From the NCBI GenBank assembly GCA_944320785.1, contig CALUIR010000026.1:1-38755 (forward strand): 38,755 bases of DNA, in the 5' to 3' direction. The notes under the pieces were generated by a model, which did no database searches, was not told the DNA's origin, and was given only the letters and a program-made list of their open reading frames with translations. Below are positions 15,544 to 22,607 of the stretch, piece by piece. The first letter of the stretch is position 1. Every line of letters starts with the position of its first letter. This stretch comes from an uncultured Bacteroidaceae bacterium. Lineage in GTDB: Bacteria; Bacteroidota; Bacteroidia; Bacteroidales; Bacteroidaceae. Both the position numbers and the translations under genes were made by a program.

Positions 15544-17340
15544 ATGTTTTTTACGAAGAAGAACATGATGGTTGCCGTTTCCGCCGTGTTGTTGGCGGCG
15601 GCAGGGATGGCGTGCTGGCAGCTTGCCTATGTGCGGCCCCATCGCTTGCTGCTGCGTGCCGAAAGCCTGATGCAGTCGCGCTCGGACAGCGCCTTGCACA
15701 CGTTGCAACAAATACGCCGCCCGCAGTGGCTCATGGGGGAGAACGAGGCCCTTTATGCGCTGCTGATGACGCAGGCCTGCTACAAGAACGGCCTCCCGGT
15801 GGAGAACGATTCCCTTATCCGCATCGCCACGCGCCACTACGCCACGGCGGGCGACCCCTTGCGCCACGCGTGGAGCCTGTTCTACGAAGGGCAAGTGGCC
15901 CGCGACACGGGCGACCGCAATGGCGCGCTGCGCCTGTTCCAGCAGGCGGAGCTTCCGGCGGGGCAGGCGGGCAGCCCCTTGCTGTCGTTCCTGCTTTACA
16001 ACCATTGGGGCTACTTGATAGCTGATGAGAAGCCCTATGAAGAAGGGTTTCAGAAACTGCGGAAAGCGTTGGGCTATGCCCGGCAGTTGCAGGATACTGC
16101 CTACGTCATCAATACGATGGACATGATTTCCATGAGCCACATTCGCTTGCGGCAGTACGATGAGGCGGAAGAATGCGCCCGCCAAGCCCTCCGGTTGGCA
16201 GAAATCGCGCATGATGCCTCAAAATATGCAGGGCTTTGCCAGCAGTTGGCGCATGCCTTGACTTGGACGGGGAAGCACGGAGAGGCATTGGAAATGATCA
16301 ACAAGGCGTTGGAATGGGCCAGCCGTGCCGTCCCTCCCTTGGATTCCCTTGCCTTGCGCCCTTATTGGTCGGTGAAAGCGCATGTGTTTTGCCACTTGCA
16401 GCAATATGATTCCGCCCGTTGCTATGTGGAGAAGAATGGGAAAGGCAATGATTTTTGGCAACAAGCCCTTTACCACCTTGACATGTATGGCGTAGAGAAA
16501 GGCGCGGGAGACATTGCATTGGCTTTGCAACACCATGAGCTTTATTCCGATTATGTGGATTCTTTGATTGCCCAAAAGACGAACGAGAGCTTGGCGGCTT
16601 TGCAGAAGAAGTACGATTATGAAAAGTTCCAGGCTGAGAACGTCCGGTTGAAAGCAGAAAGCCAGCGGAGGGTCATCCTCCTGTTGTGCATCGCCATTGC
16701 GTCGTCCATCGTCCTGTCCGTCGGCTATTTCCTTTACGCCAAGTGGAAAAAGGAGCAGGAATCCGCTTTGCGCGCGAAGGATTTGCTGCTGGACCAGAGC
16801 CGCCTCCAACTGCAAGAAAAAGCGAACGAACTGCTGCGGCAACGGCAGGCATTGCAGGAAAAGGAGCAGGCGTTGCGCGAATCCATGCGGCGGGAGATGG
16901 GCTTGAAAGGCGATTTGTCTGAGATGGAGCGGCAGTTGGAAAGCCATGTTTCGCAACAGCAGGCGCTGAAAGAGCAGTTGTTCAAGGCCAATGATGCCGT
17001 GCGGCGCATCAAGGCAATGGACGGGCTGAATAGCGTGCAGAAGGCGAAAAACAGGAAAGAACTGCAACTGTCCCCGCAAGAAATGGAAAGTTTCTATGCG
17101 GCCATCAATGCCTGCCACAACGACTTTGAGCAGCGGTTGCGCGTCGAGTACCCGGCATTGACGGACGGTGACGTTTACTTGTGCTGCCTTTTGCGGATGG
17201 GCATCGGCAGCCAAAGCATCGCTCTCCTGTTGGGCATCAGCGAAGGAGCCTTGCGGACCCGCAAGCATCGTATCAGGTACGGCAAGGCGAACGTGCCTCC
17301 GCAATACGAATCATTGGAAGATTTCCTCCGGCTTTTTTGA
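15544..17340 (+). CDS. Membrane-bound TPR regulator with C-terminal helix-turn-helix
   Basis: This 598-residue protein appears to span the inner membrane. It has an N-terminal hydrophobic helix or signal (MMVAVSAVLLAAAGMACW) and a periplasmic array of TPR-like helical repeats (about 35-345, for example YDEAEECARQALRLAEIA and HGEALEMINKALEWA). A membrane helix (about 378-400, ILLLCIAIASSIVLSVGYFL) and a long Gln/Glu-rich coiled coil (about 405-500) follow. The C-terminal domain (about 535-580) resembles a LuxR-like HTH (SQSIALLLGISEGALRTRKH). Such one-component TPR regulators are common in Bacteroides and often neighbour small secreted DUF3244 proteins, as here. The start may be the ATG at 15565 or 15568 rather than 15544, because the promoter box lies almost on 15544. 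The target genes are not known. Confidence 0.85.
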   Translation: MFFTKKNMMVAVSAVLLAAAGMACWQLAYVRPHRLLLRAESLMQSRSDSALHTLQQIRRPQWLMGENEALYALLMTQACYKNGLPVENDSLIRIATRHYATAGDPLRHAWSLFYEGQVARDTGDRNGALRLFQQAELPAGQAGSPLLSFLLYNHWGYLIADEKPYEEGFQKLRKALGYARQLQDTAYVINTMDMISMSHIRLRQYDEAEECARQALRLAEIAHDASKYAGLCQQLAHALTWTGKHGEALEMINKALEWASRAVPPLDSLALRPYWSVKAHVFCHLQQYDSARCYVEKNGKGNDFWQQALYHLDMYGVEKGAGDIALALQHHELYSDYVDSLIAQKTNESLAALQKKYDYEKFQAENVRLKAESQRRVILLLCIAIASSIVLSVGYFLYAKWKKEQESALRAKDLLLDQSRLQLQEKANELLRQRQALQEKEQALRESMRREMGLKGDLSEMERQLESHVSQQQALKEQLFKANDAVRRIKAMDGLNSVQKAKNRKELQLSPQEMESFYAAINACHNDFEQRLRVEYPALTDGDVYLCCLLRMGIGSQSIALLLGISEGALRTRKHRIRYGKANVPPQYESLEDFLRLF

Positions 17341-17386
17341 ACTTTTGTGTGCATTTTCCCTTGTTTTTGATTCCTTGAAAGAGGCG

Positions 17387-17491
17387 TGTAACGCGTATGT
17401 GACGAAATTGTTTGTTATGTATTTTGTAATAGGCTAATAATCATTATTTTAATTGTGCCGTGACAGTCGCGGATGTACCTCAAATGTAACG
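17387..17491 (+). promoter_or_regulatory. Cluster of TGTNACG motifs upstream of the DUF3244 gene
   Basis: TGTAACG at 17387-17393, TGTGACG at 17398-17404 (11 bases on), TGTCACG on the minus strand at 17459-17465 and TGTAACG at 17485-17491 all lie upstream of the promoter at 17499-17530. The same heptamer recurs twice upstream of the next promoter (18010 and 18031). This gene-free gap (17341-17561) holds no other structure I could see. They are candidate activator sites, possibly for the adjacent TPR regulator. Confidence 0.4.
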
Positions 17492-17498
17492 CCGTTTC

Positions 17499-17530
17499 TT
17501 TGGATTTTAAAATTTTGCGTTTTAAATTTG
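17499..17530 (+). promoter_or_regulatory. Promoter of the DUF3244 gene
   Basis: TTTG at 17499-17502, a 20-base spacer and TAAATTTG at 17523-17530 match the Bacteroidota consensus well. The predicted transcript begins about 25 bases before the ATG at 17562. Confidence 0.7.
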
Positions 17531-17584
17531 CTTGCATCAAAAACACAAAAAATGATTTGAAATGAAAAATTAGTTTCCTTATTT

Positions 17585-17926
17585 ATGGTGATGCTTGCTT
17601 TTGGTGCTTATGCAAATGCCCAAGACAAAGTAGAGATAACTCAAAGGAGAGAACATGCAGCCGATTGCCCTCCCCAGCATTTGATCCCTGTGGACGTGGA
17701 CATCGACCGCAGCCTGTTGGGCATCCATTTCAGGGAGCGGGTGGAGGACGTGAATGTTTCGGTGTCGGGACCCGACGGAGTGGTTTACCAAGAATGGTTC
17801 ACCACGCCTGCCGCCCGCAGCGTGGAGGTGGACCTTTCCCCTTACCGCGACGGGCAGTATGAAATCCTTTTCTTCGATGCCGAAGGCAACGAGGCGGAAG
17901 GCTCTTTCGTGAAGGAAGAAGATTGA
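17585..17926 (+). CDS. DUF3244-like small secreted protein with a frameshifted signal peptide
   Basis: The mature part (about 95 residues, from QDKVEITQRREHAADC) resembles DUF3244, small Bacteroidales proteins with a beta-sandwich fold; VNVSVSGPDGVVYQEWF and GQYEILFFDAEG are the typical strands. The intact frame starts only at the ATG at 17585 (MVMLAFGAYANAQD), which lacks the basic residues of a signal peptide. Twenty-three bases upstream an ATG (17562) followed by five A reads Met-Lys-Asn-stop. One extra A would join it in frame as MKKLVSLFMVMLAFGAYANA, a perfect signal peptide. So a single-base deletion (or a sequencing error, or slippage) in the A tract at 17565-17569 has split the gene. 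Promoter spacing fits the ATG at 17562. Function is unknown. Confidence 0.75.
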   Translation: MVMLAFGAYANAQDKVEITQRREHAADCPPQHLIPVDVDIDRSLLGIHFRERVEDVNVSVSGPDGVVYQEWFTTPAARSVEVDLSPYRDGQYEILFFDAEGNEAEGSFVKEED

Positions 17927-18003
17927 AAGAACAATTCTTCCACAAAATCAGGCCAAGATTTCCACTTGCTACGTTTTTGCTGCGCTTCCCGATGGAAATG
18001 CCA

Positions 18004-18037
18004 CGCATTTGTCACGCTTAAGGCCGCATTTGTCACG
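18004..18037 (+). repeat. Direct repeat CGCATTTGTCACG upstream of a predicted promoter
   Basis: CGCATTTGTCACG occurs at 18004-18016 and again at 18025-18037, exactly 21 bases apart (two helical turns). It ends about 10 bases before the -33 box at 18048. This is the classic position for a transcription activator. Each copy contains the TGTNACG motif found upstream of the DUF3244 gene. Confidence 0.6.
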
Positions 18038-18047
18038 GGATAAACGC

Positions 18048-18077
18048 TTGCAGGAACAAAAAGTTCCTTTATATTTG
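18048..18077 (+). promoter_or_regulatory. Promoter of the small structured transcript
   Basis: TTG at 18048-18050, a 19-base spacer and TATATTTG at 18070-18077 match the Bacteroidota promoter. Transcription should start near 18084. It drives the small RNA or ORF and, by read-through, perhaps the lipoprotein gene. Confidence 0.7.
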
Positions 18078-18108
18078 TAATAAATGATTTTTAAAAACCA
18101 GCAGAGGA

Positions 18109-18210
18109 ATGAAGAATCTGTGCAAATTGGGGAAGGACAACCTCGACACACCGCGCTGCATCCGTAGGCTCGTCCGGTTGGGCGGATGCAGCGGAAGCCT
18201 TGTGCGATAA
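18109..18210 (+). CDS. Candidate 33-residue basic, Cys-containing peptide ORF
   Basis: An ATG at 18109, directly preceded by AGAGGA, opens a 33-codon frame ending at TAA 18208-18210. It reads MKNLCKLGKDNLDTPRCIRR, then LVRLGGCSGSLVR. It has three Cys (5, 17, 28), eight Lys/Arg and a Gly-Gly-Cys-Ser-Gly stretch. Half of it overlaps the 11-bp stem, so RNA structure may explain the sequence instead. No family is recognised; the purine-rich motif is closer to the ATG than usual. Confidence 0.35.
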   Translation: MKNLCKLGKDNLDTPRCIRRLVRLGGCSGSLVR

Positions 18211-18243
18211 GAGAAGGCGAATAACCGGATGGAGAGAAAAAGG

Positions 18244-18276
18244 GGAAGGCTTCCCTGCGCGGGAAAGCCTTCCTTT
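18244..18276 (+). terminator. Terminator-like hairpin before the lipoprotein gene
   Basis: GGAAGGCT (18244-18251) pairs with AGCCTTCC (18266-18273), extended by T-A and CCC/GGG around a bulged A, loop TGCGC. Only three T follow, so it may attenuate rather than fully stop transcription into the lipoprotein gene. Confidence 0.55.
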
Positions 18277-18310
18277 AAAAGAATTGCGATAACCTTTAAA
18301 TCGTAATAAT

Positions 18311-18886
18311 ATGGAATGGAAAACATTGTTTTACAAGAAATGGAAAGCCTTGTGGCTGTTGCCATTCGTTGGACTGGTGGCAGGGTGTTATCCTTGGAGT
18401 GACCCTATATGGGGATTGAATGATGAGCCTAATGATTCCCGTTATTTGGAGTATTTGCCCTACGAAACTTGCATTGGTGCGAACAAGTTCGGTTGCTACA
18501 TGGATGGGGAACTGGCAGCCTCGCAAGGCGTGTTCCAAAAAAGCTCTGAAAAAGGTGAGTATGTGGTGGGCGTGTTTGCCCGGACGAGGAAAGCATTGAG
18601 CCTTTCCTTTGACACAGAACATGCCACTTTCTTTTTTGAGAACACATCGTCACCTTTCGTCGGAGTAAATGCATTCCGCATGCGGGTGGCCATGAAACAG
18701 GAAGAAGCCAGCGGCATGGTGGAAGATGCCCCGGTGGAAATCACTTGTTTTGATGAAGCATTGGGCATTGCCAGCGGGCGTTTCGGCCCTGTGGACGTGC
18801 CGCTCTATGATGCAGACGACAATTTTCTGAGATCTGTCCGTTTGACCGATGGGCTGTTTGATGTTCAAATGTATTATCAGTGGTAA
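18311..18886 (+). CDS. Predicted lipoprotein, family unknown
   Basis: This 191-residue protein has a lipoprotein signal peptide: basic start (MEWKTLFYKKWK), hydrophobic core (ALWLLPFVG) and lipobox LVAGC with Cys26 as the lipidation site. The mature part has no recognised domain; it holds several aromatic beta-strand-like stretches (FFFENTSSPFVG, AFRMRVAM) and ends in VQMYYQW. No -7 box was found in the 35 bases before it, so it may rely on read-through from the promoter at 18048. The next gene, a predicted outer-membrane protein, starts 16 bases after its stop, so they form an operon and may interact at the envelope. Confidence 0.8.
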   Translation: MEWKTLFYKKWKALWLLPFVGLVAGCYPWSDPIWGLNDEPNDSRYLEYLPYETCIGANKFGCYMDGELAASQGVFQKSSEKGEYVVGVFARTRKALSLSFDTEHATFFFENTSSPFVGVNAFRMRVAMKQEEASGMVEDAPVEITCFDEALGIASGRFGPVDVPLYDADDNFLRSVRLTDGLFDVQMYYQW

Positions 18887-18902
18887 CTTTAAATCAGTCA
18901 AC

Positions 18903-19769
18903 ATGAAAAGATTACTTTATTGGGAATTGTTGTTTTCAATAGCTGCCCTGATGCTTTTTCTCCCTCTGGCAGCACAGGAGAAGGCGCAAAGCGAGATGCG
19001 TTTCGGGAAGCATCTGACCCTTGGCGGCGAGATGGGGACAATGGGCATCGGCTTGGAAGTGGGCACGCCTTTGCGCCCGAACATCCGCCTGCGGGCAGGC
19101 ATTGTGGCATTGCCTTTTACCACTGTTTTTGCATACGACACCCATCATGATCTTCTGAAACTTTTGTCTGCCAAAGGGAACAGCTATGACTACATGGTGG
19201 CAAGGGACGAGCGGATTATGAAAGCCTTGTTGAAGGGATGGTTGCCCTATCGTTCTTCGTCCTTTCCCAACACGGTGGAGGTAAAGGAAAAACTGCTTCG
19301 GATTGAAGGCAAAGTATTGGTGGATTTTTATCCGAAGAGCGGTTCTTGGTTTTATTTCACTGCGGGCGCTTACATTGGGAACATGGACCAATGGCACATG
19401 AAAGGGGAAATAGATCCGGTTTATGCAAAGGCTGTCAGCGTGGTAAATGCTTATCTGCCTGAGGACGACAAGATGAGGCTTTTAAGTTGCAGTTCCAGTC
19501 CCAACTATTACAGCGAGGCAGAGGTTGGTTCGGACGGCAAGATTGATTACAGTTACCGCGTTCTTCCCGTGAAGCCCTACGTGGGCATCGGCTTCGGGCG
19601 GATGCTTCCGAAGCGGAAGTTGGGTTGCCATTTTGATGTGGGTATTTTGTATCGCGGAAGATGGAGGGTGCATAGCGATGGTTATCATCGGGATGACTTT
19701 GATCCATTCTTCAATTGGACTTCCATTTATGGCGTGGCTGCCCTCCGCCTGACAGGGCAGTTGTTCTGA
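18903..19769 (+). CDS. Predicted outer-membrane beta-barrel protein
   Basis: This 288-residue protein has a signal peptide (MKRLLYWELLFSIAALMLFL, with PLAAQ at the cleavage region). The mature part has alternating hydrophobic strands with aromatic ends typical of a small outer-membrane barrel: LTLGGEMGTMGIGLEVGTPL, IRLRAGIVALPF, WFYFTAGAYIGNM, VKPYVGIGFGRML, CHFDVGILYRG, and a final IYGVAALRLTGQLF ending in Phe. The ATG at 18903 is chosen because the signal peptide begins there; the frame is open 18 codons further up but that overlaps the lipoprotein gene. It is co-transcribed with the lipoprotein. No family or ligand is recognised. Confidence 0.8.
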   Translation: MKRLLYWELLFSIAALMLFLPLAAQEKAQSEMRFGKHLTLGGEMGTMGIGLEVGTPLRPNIRLRAGIVALPFTTVFAYDTHHDLLKLLSAKGNSYDYMVARDERIMKALLKGWLPYRSSSFPNTVEVKEKLLRIEGKVLVDFYPKSGSWFYFTAGAYIGNMDQWHMKGEIDPVYAKAVSVVNAYLPEDDKMRLLSCSSSPNYYSEAEVGSDGKIDYSYRVLPVKPYVGIGFGRMLPKRKLGCHFDVGILYRGRWRVHSDGYHRDDFDPFFNWTSIYGVAALRLTGQLF

Positions 19770-19806
19770 AACTTTGGCAATGCAATAAGGCTCTTATACA
19801 CTCTCT

Positions 19807-19836
19807 GCCCTCCGCCGATGCGAATCGCCGGAGGGC
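19807..19836 (+). terminator. Strong hairpin after the outer-membrane protein gene
   Basis: GCCCTCCG (19807-19814) pairs with CGGAGGGC (19829-19836), with an inner CGAT/ATCG stem separated by a C-C mismatch and loop GCGA. There is no T run, so termination is uncertain. The rest of the gap (19770-20059) holds other G+C-rich dyads but no supported gene. Confidence 0.45.
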
Positions 19837-19978
19837 AATCCTCCAAACGCAATGGAGTTGCATGGGAAGTGCAAGAGGATTCATCCCGCCAAGGCTCCAT
19901 CAGGAAAGGAACGATGGCTTATGGCAGGCGGATGCGGAGGCACGCTTGCCGCAAACCGTCATCCGCATACTTGCTGAA

Positions 19979-19999
19979 GGGGCGGCACGAGGCCGCCCC
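19979..19999 (-). terminator. Hairpin downstream of pepD
   Basis: Read on the minus strand, GGGGCGGC and GCCGCCCC (19992-19999 with 19979-19986) form a perfect 8-bp stem with a five-base loop, followed by TTCAG. It lies about 60 bases past the pepD stop. The T run is poor. Confidence 0.4.
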
Positions 20000-20059
20000 G
20001 GTGTTTCCCACAATGCATGAACAGGCATTCCCATGGATGGGGCATCCCCGCCGGATGTG

Positions 20060-21523
20060 TCAGTCTTCCGGCACTTGTGCGAGGGTGGCCACCAGGAAAT
20101 CGTAGAACCGTGCCACGCTTGGGATGTGGACCCGCTCTGCCGGAGAGTGGGGCGAGCGCAAGGTGGGACCGAACGACACCATGTCGAGCCCCGGCATTTT
20201 CGCGCCGAGGATGCCGCATTCCAATCCGGCATGCACCACCTTCACCTTAGGTTCTGTGCCGAACTGTTCGCGGTAGGAACGGCGCATGGTCGCGAGGATG
20301 GGCGACTGGAAGTCGGGTTGCCAGCCGGAATAGCCGCCGGAAGTTTCCACTTCCATTTCGGCGAGGTCGAAGCAAGCGCAGAGGCTTTCGGCCAGATAGG
20401 CTTTCATGGAGTCGCACGAACTGCGGGCCAATATCTTGATGCTCGCGGTTCCGTCCCCGATGCGGACGATGGCAAGGTTGGATGAAGTCTCCACTGTGTC
20501 GGGCATGCTTGCGATGCGGCGCAGTTCCCCGTCGTGGCAAGCGAGGAGTGCCGACACGACGGCATCCTGCACGTCTTCGGGCATCATCATGGACGGGTTG
20601 TCATCGCGCCCGGCACTGAGGGTGATGTTTTCCTCGATGCCTTGGTATTCGTTCTGCCAGGTGGCGAGCATTTCCTCGGCCAATTTGTCTTCAAAGAAGG
20701 CATGTGCTTCTGCGGGAGCGAACATCATGACGGCGCAGGCTTCGCGGGGGATGGCGTTGCGCATGTTGCCGCCTTCCCATTGCGCCAGCCGTGCATCGTA
20801 ACGGCGTATGCATTCGGACACGAAACGTGCCATCAGTTTATTGGCATTGGCGCGCCCTTCGCTGATTTCCAAGCCGGAATGGCCGCCGCGCAATCCTTTC
20901 AGTTCAAAGCGGAGCGCCACGTCTGTTTCTGCAGTGGGCTGCTCGCGGTAGCGCAGGGTGGCGGTCACGTCCAAGCCTCCGGCGCATCCGATGTAGAGTT
21001 CGCCTTCTTCCTCCGAATCGAGGTTGAGGAGGATTTTCCCTTTCAATGTGTCCGGCTCCAAGCCGAAAGCCCCATACATGCCTGTTTCCTCATCAGCGGT
21101 GATCAAGGCTTCAATCGGGCCATGGCTTAGTGTGTTGTCTTCCAATACTGCCATGATGGCCGCCACGCCCATGCCGTTGTCGGCGCCTAATGTCGTGCCG
21201 TCGGCACGCACCCATTCGCCGTCGATGACTGTCCGAATAGGGTCTTTCGTGAAATCATGCACGGTGTCGTTGTCTTTTTGAGGCACCATGTCCATGTGTC
21301 CTTGCAGTATCACGCCTCTCCGCTTTTCCATGCCCGGCGTGGCAGGCTTGCGGATGATGACGTTGCCGCACGTGTCTGCGAAGGTCTCCAAGCCGAGTTT
21401 TTTGCCGAAGGACAGCAGGAACTCGCGTACGGCATCCAAATGTCCCGACGGGCGGGGGATTTGCGTTAATGCGTCGAAATGCTTCCACACGTTCTGTGGA
21501 GCCAAGGTCTTAATTGTTTCCAT
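20060..21523 (-). CDS. pepD: Aminoacyl-histidine dipeptidase (M20 family, PepD)
   Basis: PepD is a cytoplasmic zinc dipeptidase that hydrolyses Xaa-His and related dipeptides. The 487-residue length fits the M20C family. Metal-binding motifs are VILQGHMDMVPQK (His, Asp), TTLGADNGMGVA (Asp), ALITADEETGMYG (catalytic Glu plus metal Glu), LLNLDSEEEG (Asp) and a C-terminal HAGLECG (His). RGGHSGLEI marks the lid domain boundary. The start ATG at 21523 overlaps the end of the flippase-like gene by 14 bases, so it is translationally coupled to that gene. Confidence 0.95.
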   Translation of the reverse strand: METIKTLAPQNVWKHFDALTQIPRPSGHLDAVREFLLSFGKKLGLETFADTCGNVIIRKPATPGMEKRRGVILQGHMDMVPQKDNDTVHDFTKDPIRTVIDGEWVRADGTTLGADNGMGVAAIMAVLEDNTLSHGPIEALITADEETGMYGAFGLEPDTLKGKILLNLDSEEEGELYIGCAGGLDVTATLRYREQPTAETDVALRFELKGLRGGHSGLEISEGRANANKLMARFVSECIRRYDARLAQWEGGNMRNAIPREACAVMMFAPAEAHAFFEDKLAEEMLATWQNEYQGIEENITLSAGRDDNPSMMMPEDVQDAVVSALLACHDGELRRIASMPDTVETSSNLAIVRIGDGTASIKILARSSCDSMKAYLAESLCACFDLAEMEVETSGGYSGWQPDFQSPILATMRRSYREQFGTEPKVKVVHAGLECGILGAKMPGLDMVSFGPTLRSPHSPAERVHIPSVARFYDFLVATLAQVPED

Positions 21524-22508
21524 AGCGTTTTCTCCTATTTGTAAAAGATAACATGATCAAACCATATATGCCCAGCAGGATGACCAGCAACGTCTGGATG
21601 CCATGCACCAAGAGGGCAAACACGCCTGCGTCTTCCTGTCCTACTCCGTAAAGCACCATCATGGTGATGACGCCGAAATGCCAAGGGCCTGCCCCATTCG
21701 GCGTGGGTACCACCACGGCAATGCTTCCTACCACGAACAGTACCAAGCCGACAACCGGCCCCAGGCTCTCACTGAAACCGAAACAATAGAAGCTCAGATA
21801 GAACTGCAAGTAGTAGCACAGCCAAATCAATGCCGTGTAGAAGATGAACAGCCCTATATTCTGTACCCGGCGCAAGGATAACACGCCCGTCCACACGTTG
21901 CGCAGCACGTCTTTCACCTTGGTGAAGAAGGAATATGAGCGAAGCAGCCGCCATAGCAGCGCCAATATGCCTGCTACACATAATAATATAATGTAGAAGT
22001 CGGTTGAAGAAAGCATTTCCGGCAATGTCCCTATATTCGTACCTGTATCTTTGAAGAAGCGGTTGAAGACAGGCAGTTGCAACACCAAGGCCAATCCTGT
22101 GAGCAGGCATACGCACAAGGTGTCGATGAGGCGTTCGGTCACGACGGTCCCTAATGATTTCGTGAAGGATACACCATCGTAACGCGACAGCACGCCGCAT
22201 CGCGAGACTTCACCGACACGCGGCACGACAAGGTTGGCTGCATAGGAAACAAATATCGCATATACGCAGTCGCTTGTGCGCGGGCGCTCGCCTAATGGTT
22301 CCAACGTCAACTTCCAGCGTATGCCCCGTATGACATGGCTCAGTATGCCGAACACAAGCGTCACCGTCATCCAGCCGTAGTCCATGCCGTGCCGCAGCAC
22401 TTCTCCTGCACGGGCAAAGTCGAAGCCCCGGTACACCCACACCAAAATGAATGCGCCCAATGCCAAGGGCAAAAGCACCTTTATAATGTTTCCAAGCAAT
22501 TTTTTCAA
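21510..22508 (-). CDS. Flippase-like / lysylphosphatidylglycerol synthase TM-domain protein
   Basis: This 332-residue polytopic membrane protein has about eight hydrophobic helices and resembles the AglD/MprF N-terminal (UPF0104) family. Members are linked to flipping or transferring polar lipids; the substrate here is unknown. Family landmarks are GILSHVIRGIRWKLTLEPLG, YAANLVVPRVGEVSRCGVLS, ERLIDTLCVCLL and VPTPNGAGPWHFG. It lacks the soluble aminoacyltransferase domain of MprF, so lipid lysylation is unlikely. It heads a two-gene operon with pepD, overlapping by 14 bases, and is divergent from rsmA with facing promoters. Confidence 0.88.
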   Translation of the reverse strand: MKKLLGNIIKVLLPLALGAFILVWVYRGFDFARAGEVLRHGMDYGWMTVTLVFGILSHVIRGIRWKLTLEPLGERPRTSDCVYAIFVSYAANLVVPRVGEVSRCGVLSRYDGVSFTKSLGTVVTERLIDTLCVCLLTGLALVLQLPVFNRFFKDTGTNIGTLPEMLSSTDFYIILLCVAGILALLWRLLRSYSFFTKVKDVLRNVWTGVLSLRRVQNIGLFIFYTALIWLCYYLQFYLSFYCFGFSESLGPVVGLVLFVVGSIAVVVPTPNGAGPWHFGVITMMVLYGVGQEDAGVFALLVHGIQTLLVILLGIYGLIMLSFTNRRKRYGNN

Positions 22509-22539
22509 GTTTCTGTGACGTTTGGTTGCGTATTATCTC

Positions 22540-22547
22540 TATCTTTG
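22540..22547 (+). promoter_or_regulatory. -7 promoter box of the rsmA-mgtE operon
   Basis: TATCTTTG matches TAnnTTTG. TTTG at 22521-22524 lies 15 bases upstream, shorter than usual for a -33 box. It is only six bases from the -7 box of the divergent flippase-like gene, so the two promoters overlap. Confidence 0.5.
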
Positions 22548-22553
22548 TCAGCG

Positions 22554-22583
22554 CAAATATAGCAGGATATATGCAAACCGCAA
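22554..22583 (-). promoter_or_regulatory. Promoter of the flippase-like gene and pepD
   Basis: On the minus strand TATATTTG (22561-22554) is preceded after 19 bases by TTG (22583-22581). It faces the rsmA promoter; simultaneous use would cause interference. Confidence 0.55.
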
Positions 22584-22607
22584 GTAAATAACCCGTAAAA
22601 TTCACCA

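Larger units (their letters stand above)
18084..18276 (+). ncRNA. Candidate structured small RNA or leader RNA
   Basis: Between a good promoter and a terminator-like hairpin lies about 190 bases with strong secondary structure. CGCTGCATCCG (18154-18164) pairs perfectly over 11 bp with CGGATGCAGCG (18183-18193), with an 18-base loop. No known RNA family was recognised (no RNase P, SRP, tmRNA or 6S signature). It also carries a 33-codon ORF, so it may be a dual-function RNA. The downstream lipoprotein gene begins 35 bases after the hairpin, so it could also be a regulatory leader. Confidence 0.45.

Noticed and set aside
15291-16025. Plus-strand frame starting before the TPR regulator
   Set aside because: It crosses the regulator's promoter and continues out of frame inside the regulator gene; composition is not protein-like.
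18849-18902. 18-codon upstream extension of the outer-membrane protein
   Set aside because: It overlaps the end of the lipoprotein gene and would bury the signal peptide; the ATG at 18903 begins a canonical signal peptide.
19770-20059. Possible small genes or an RNA gene in the gap before pepD
   Set aside because: The gap has several strong G+C-rich dyads, but I saw no promoter box, no recognisable RNA family and no convincing frame; the hairpins are better read as terminators for the convergent genes.
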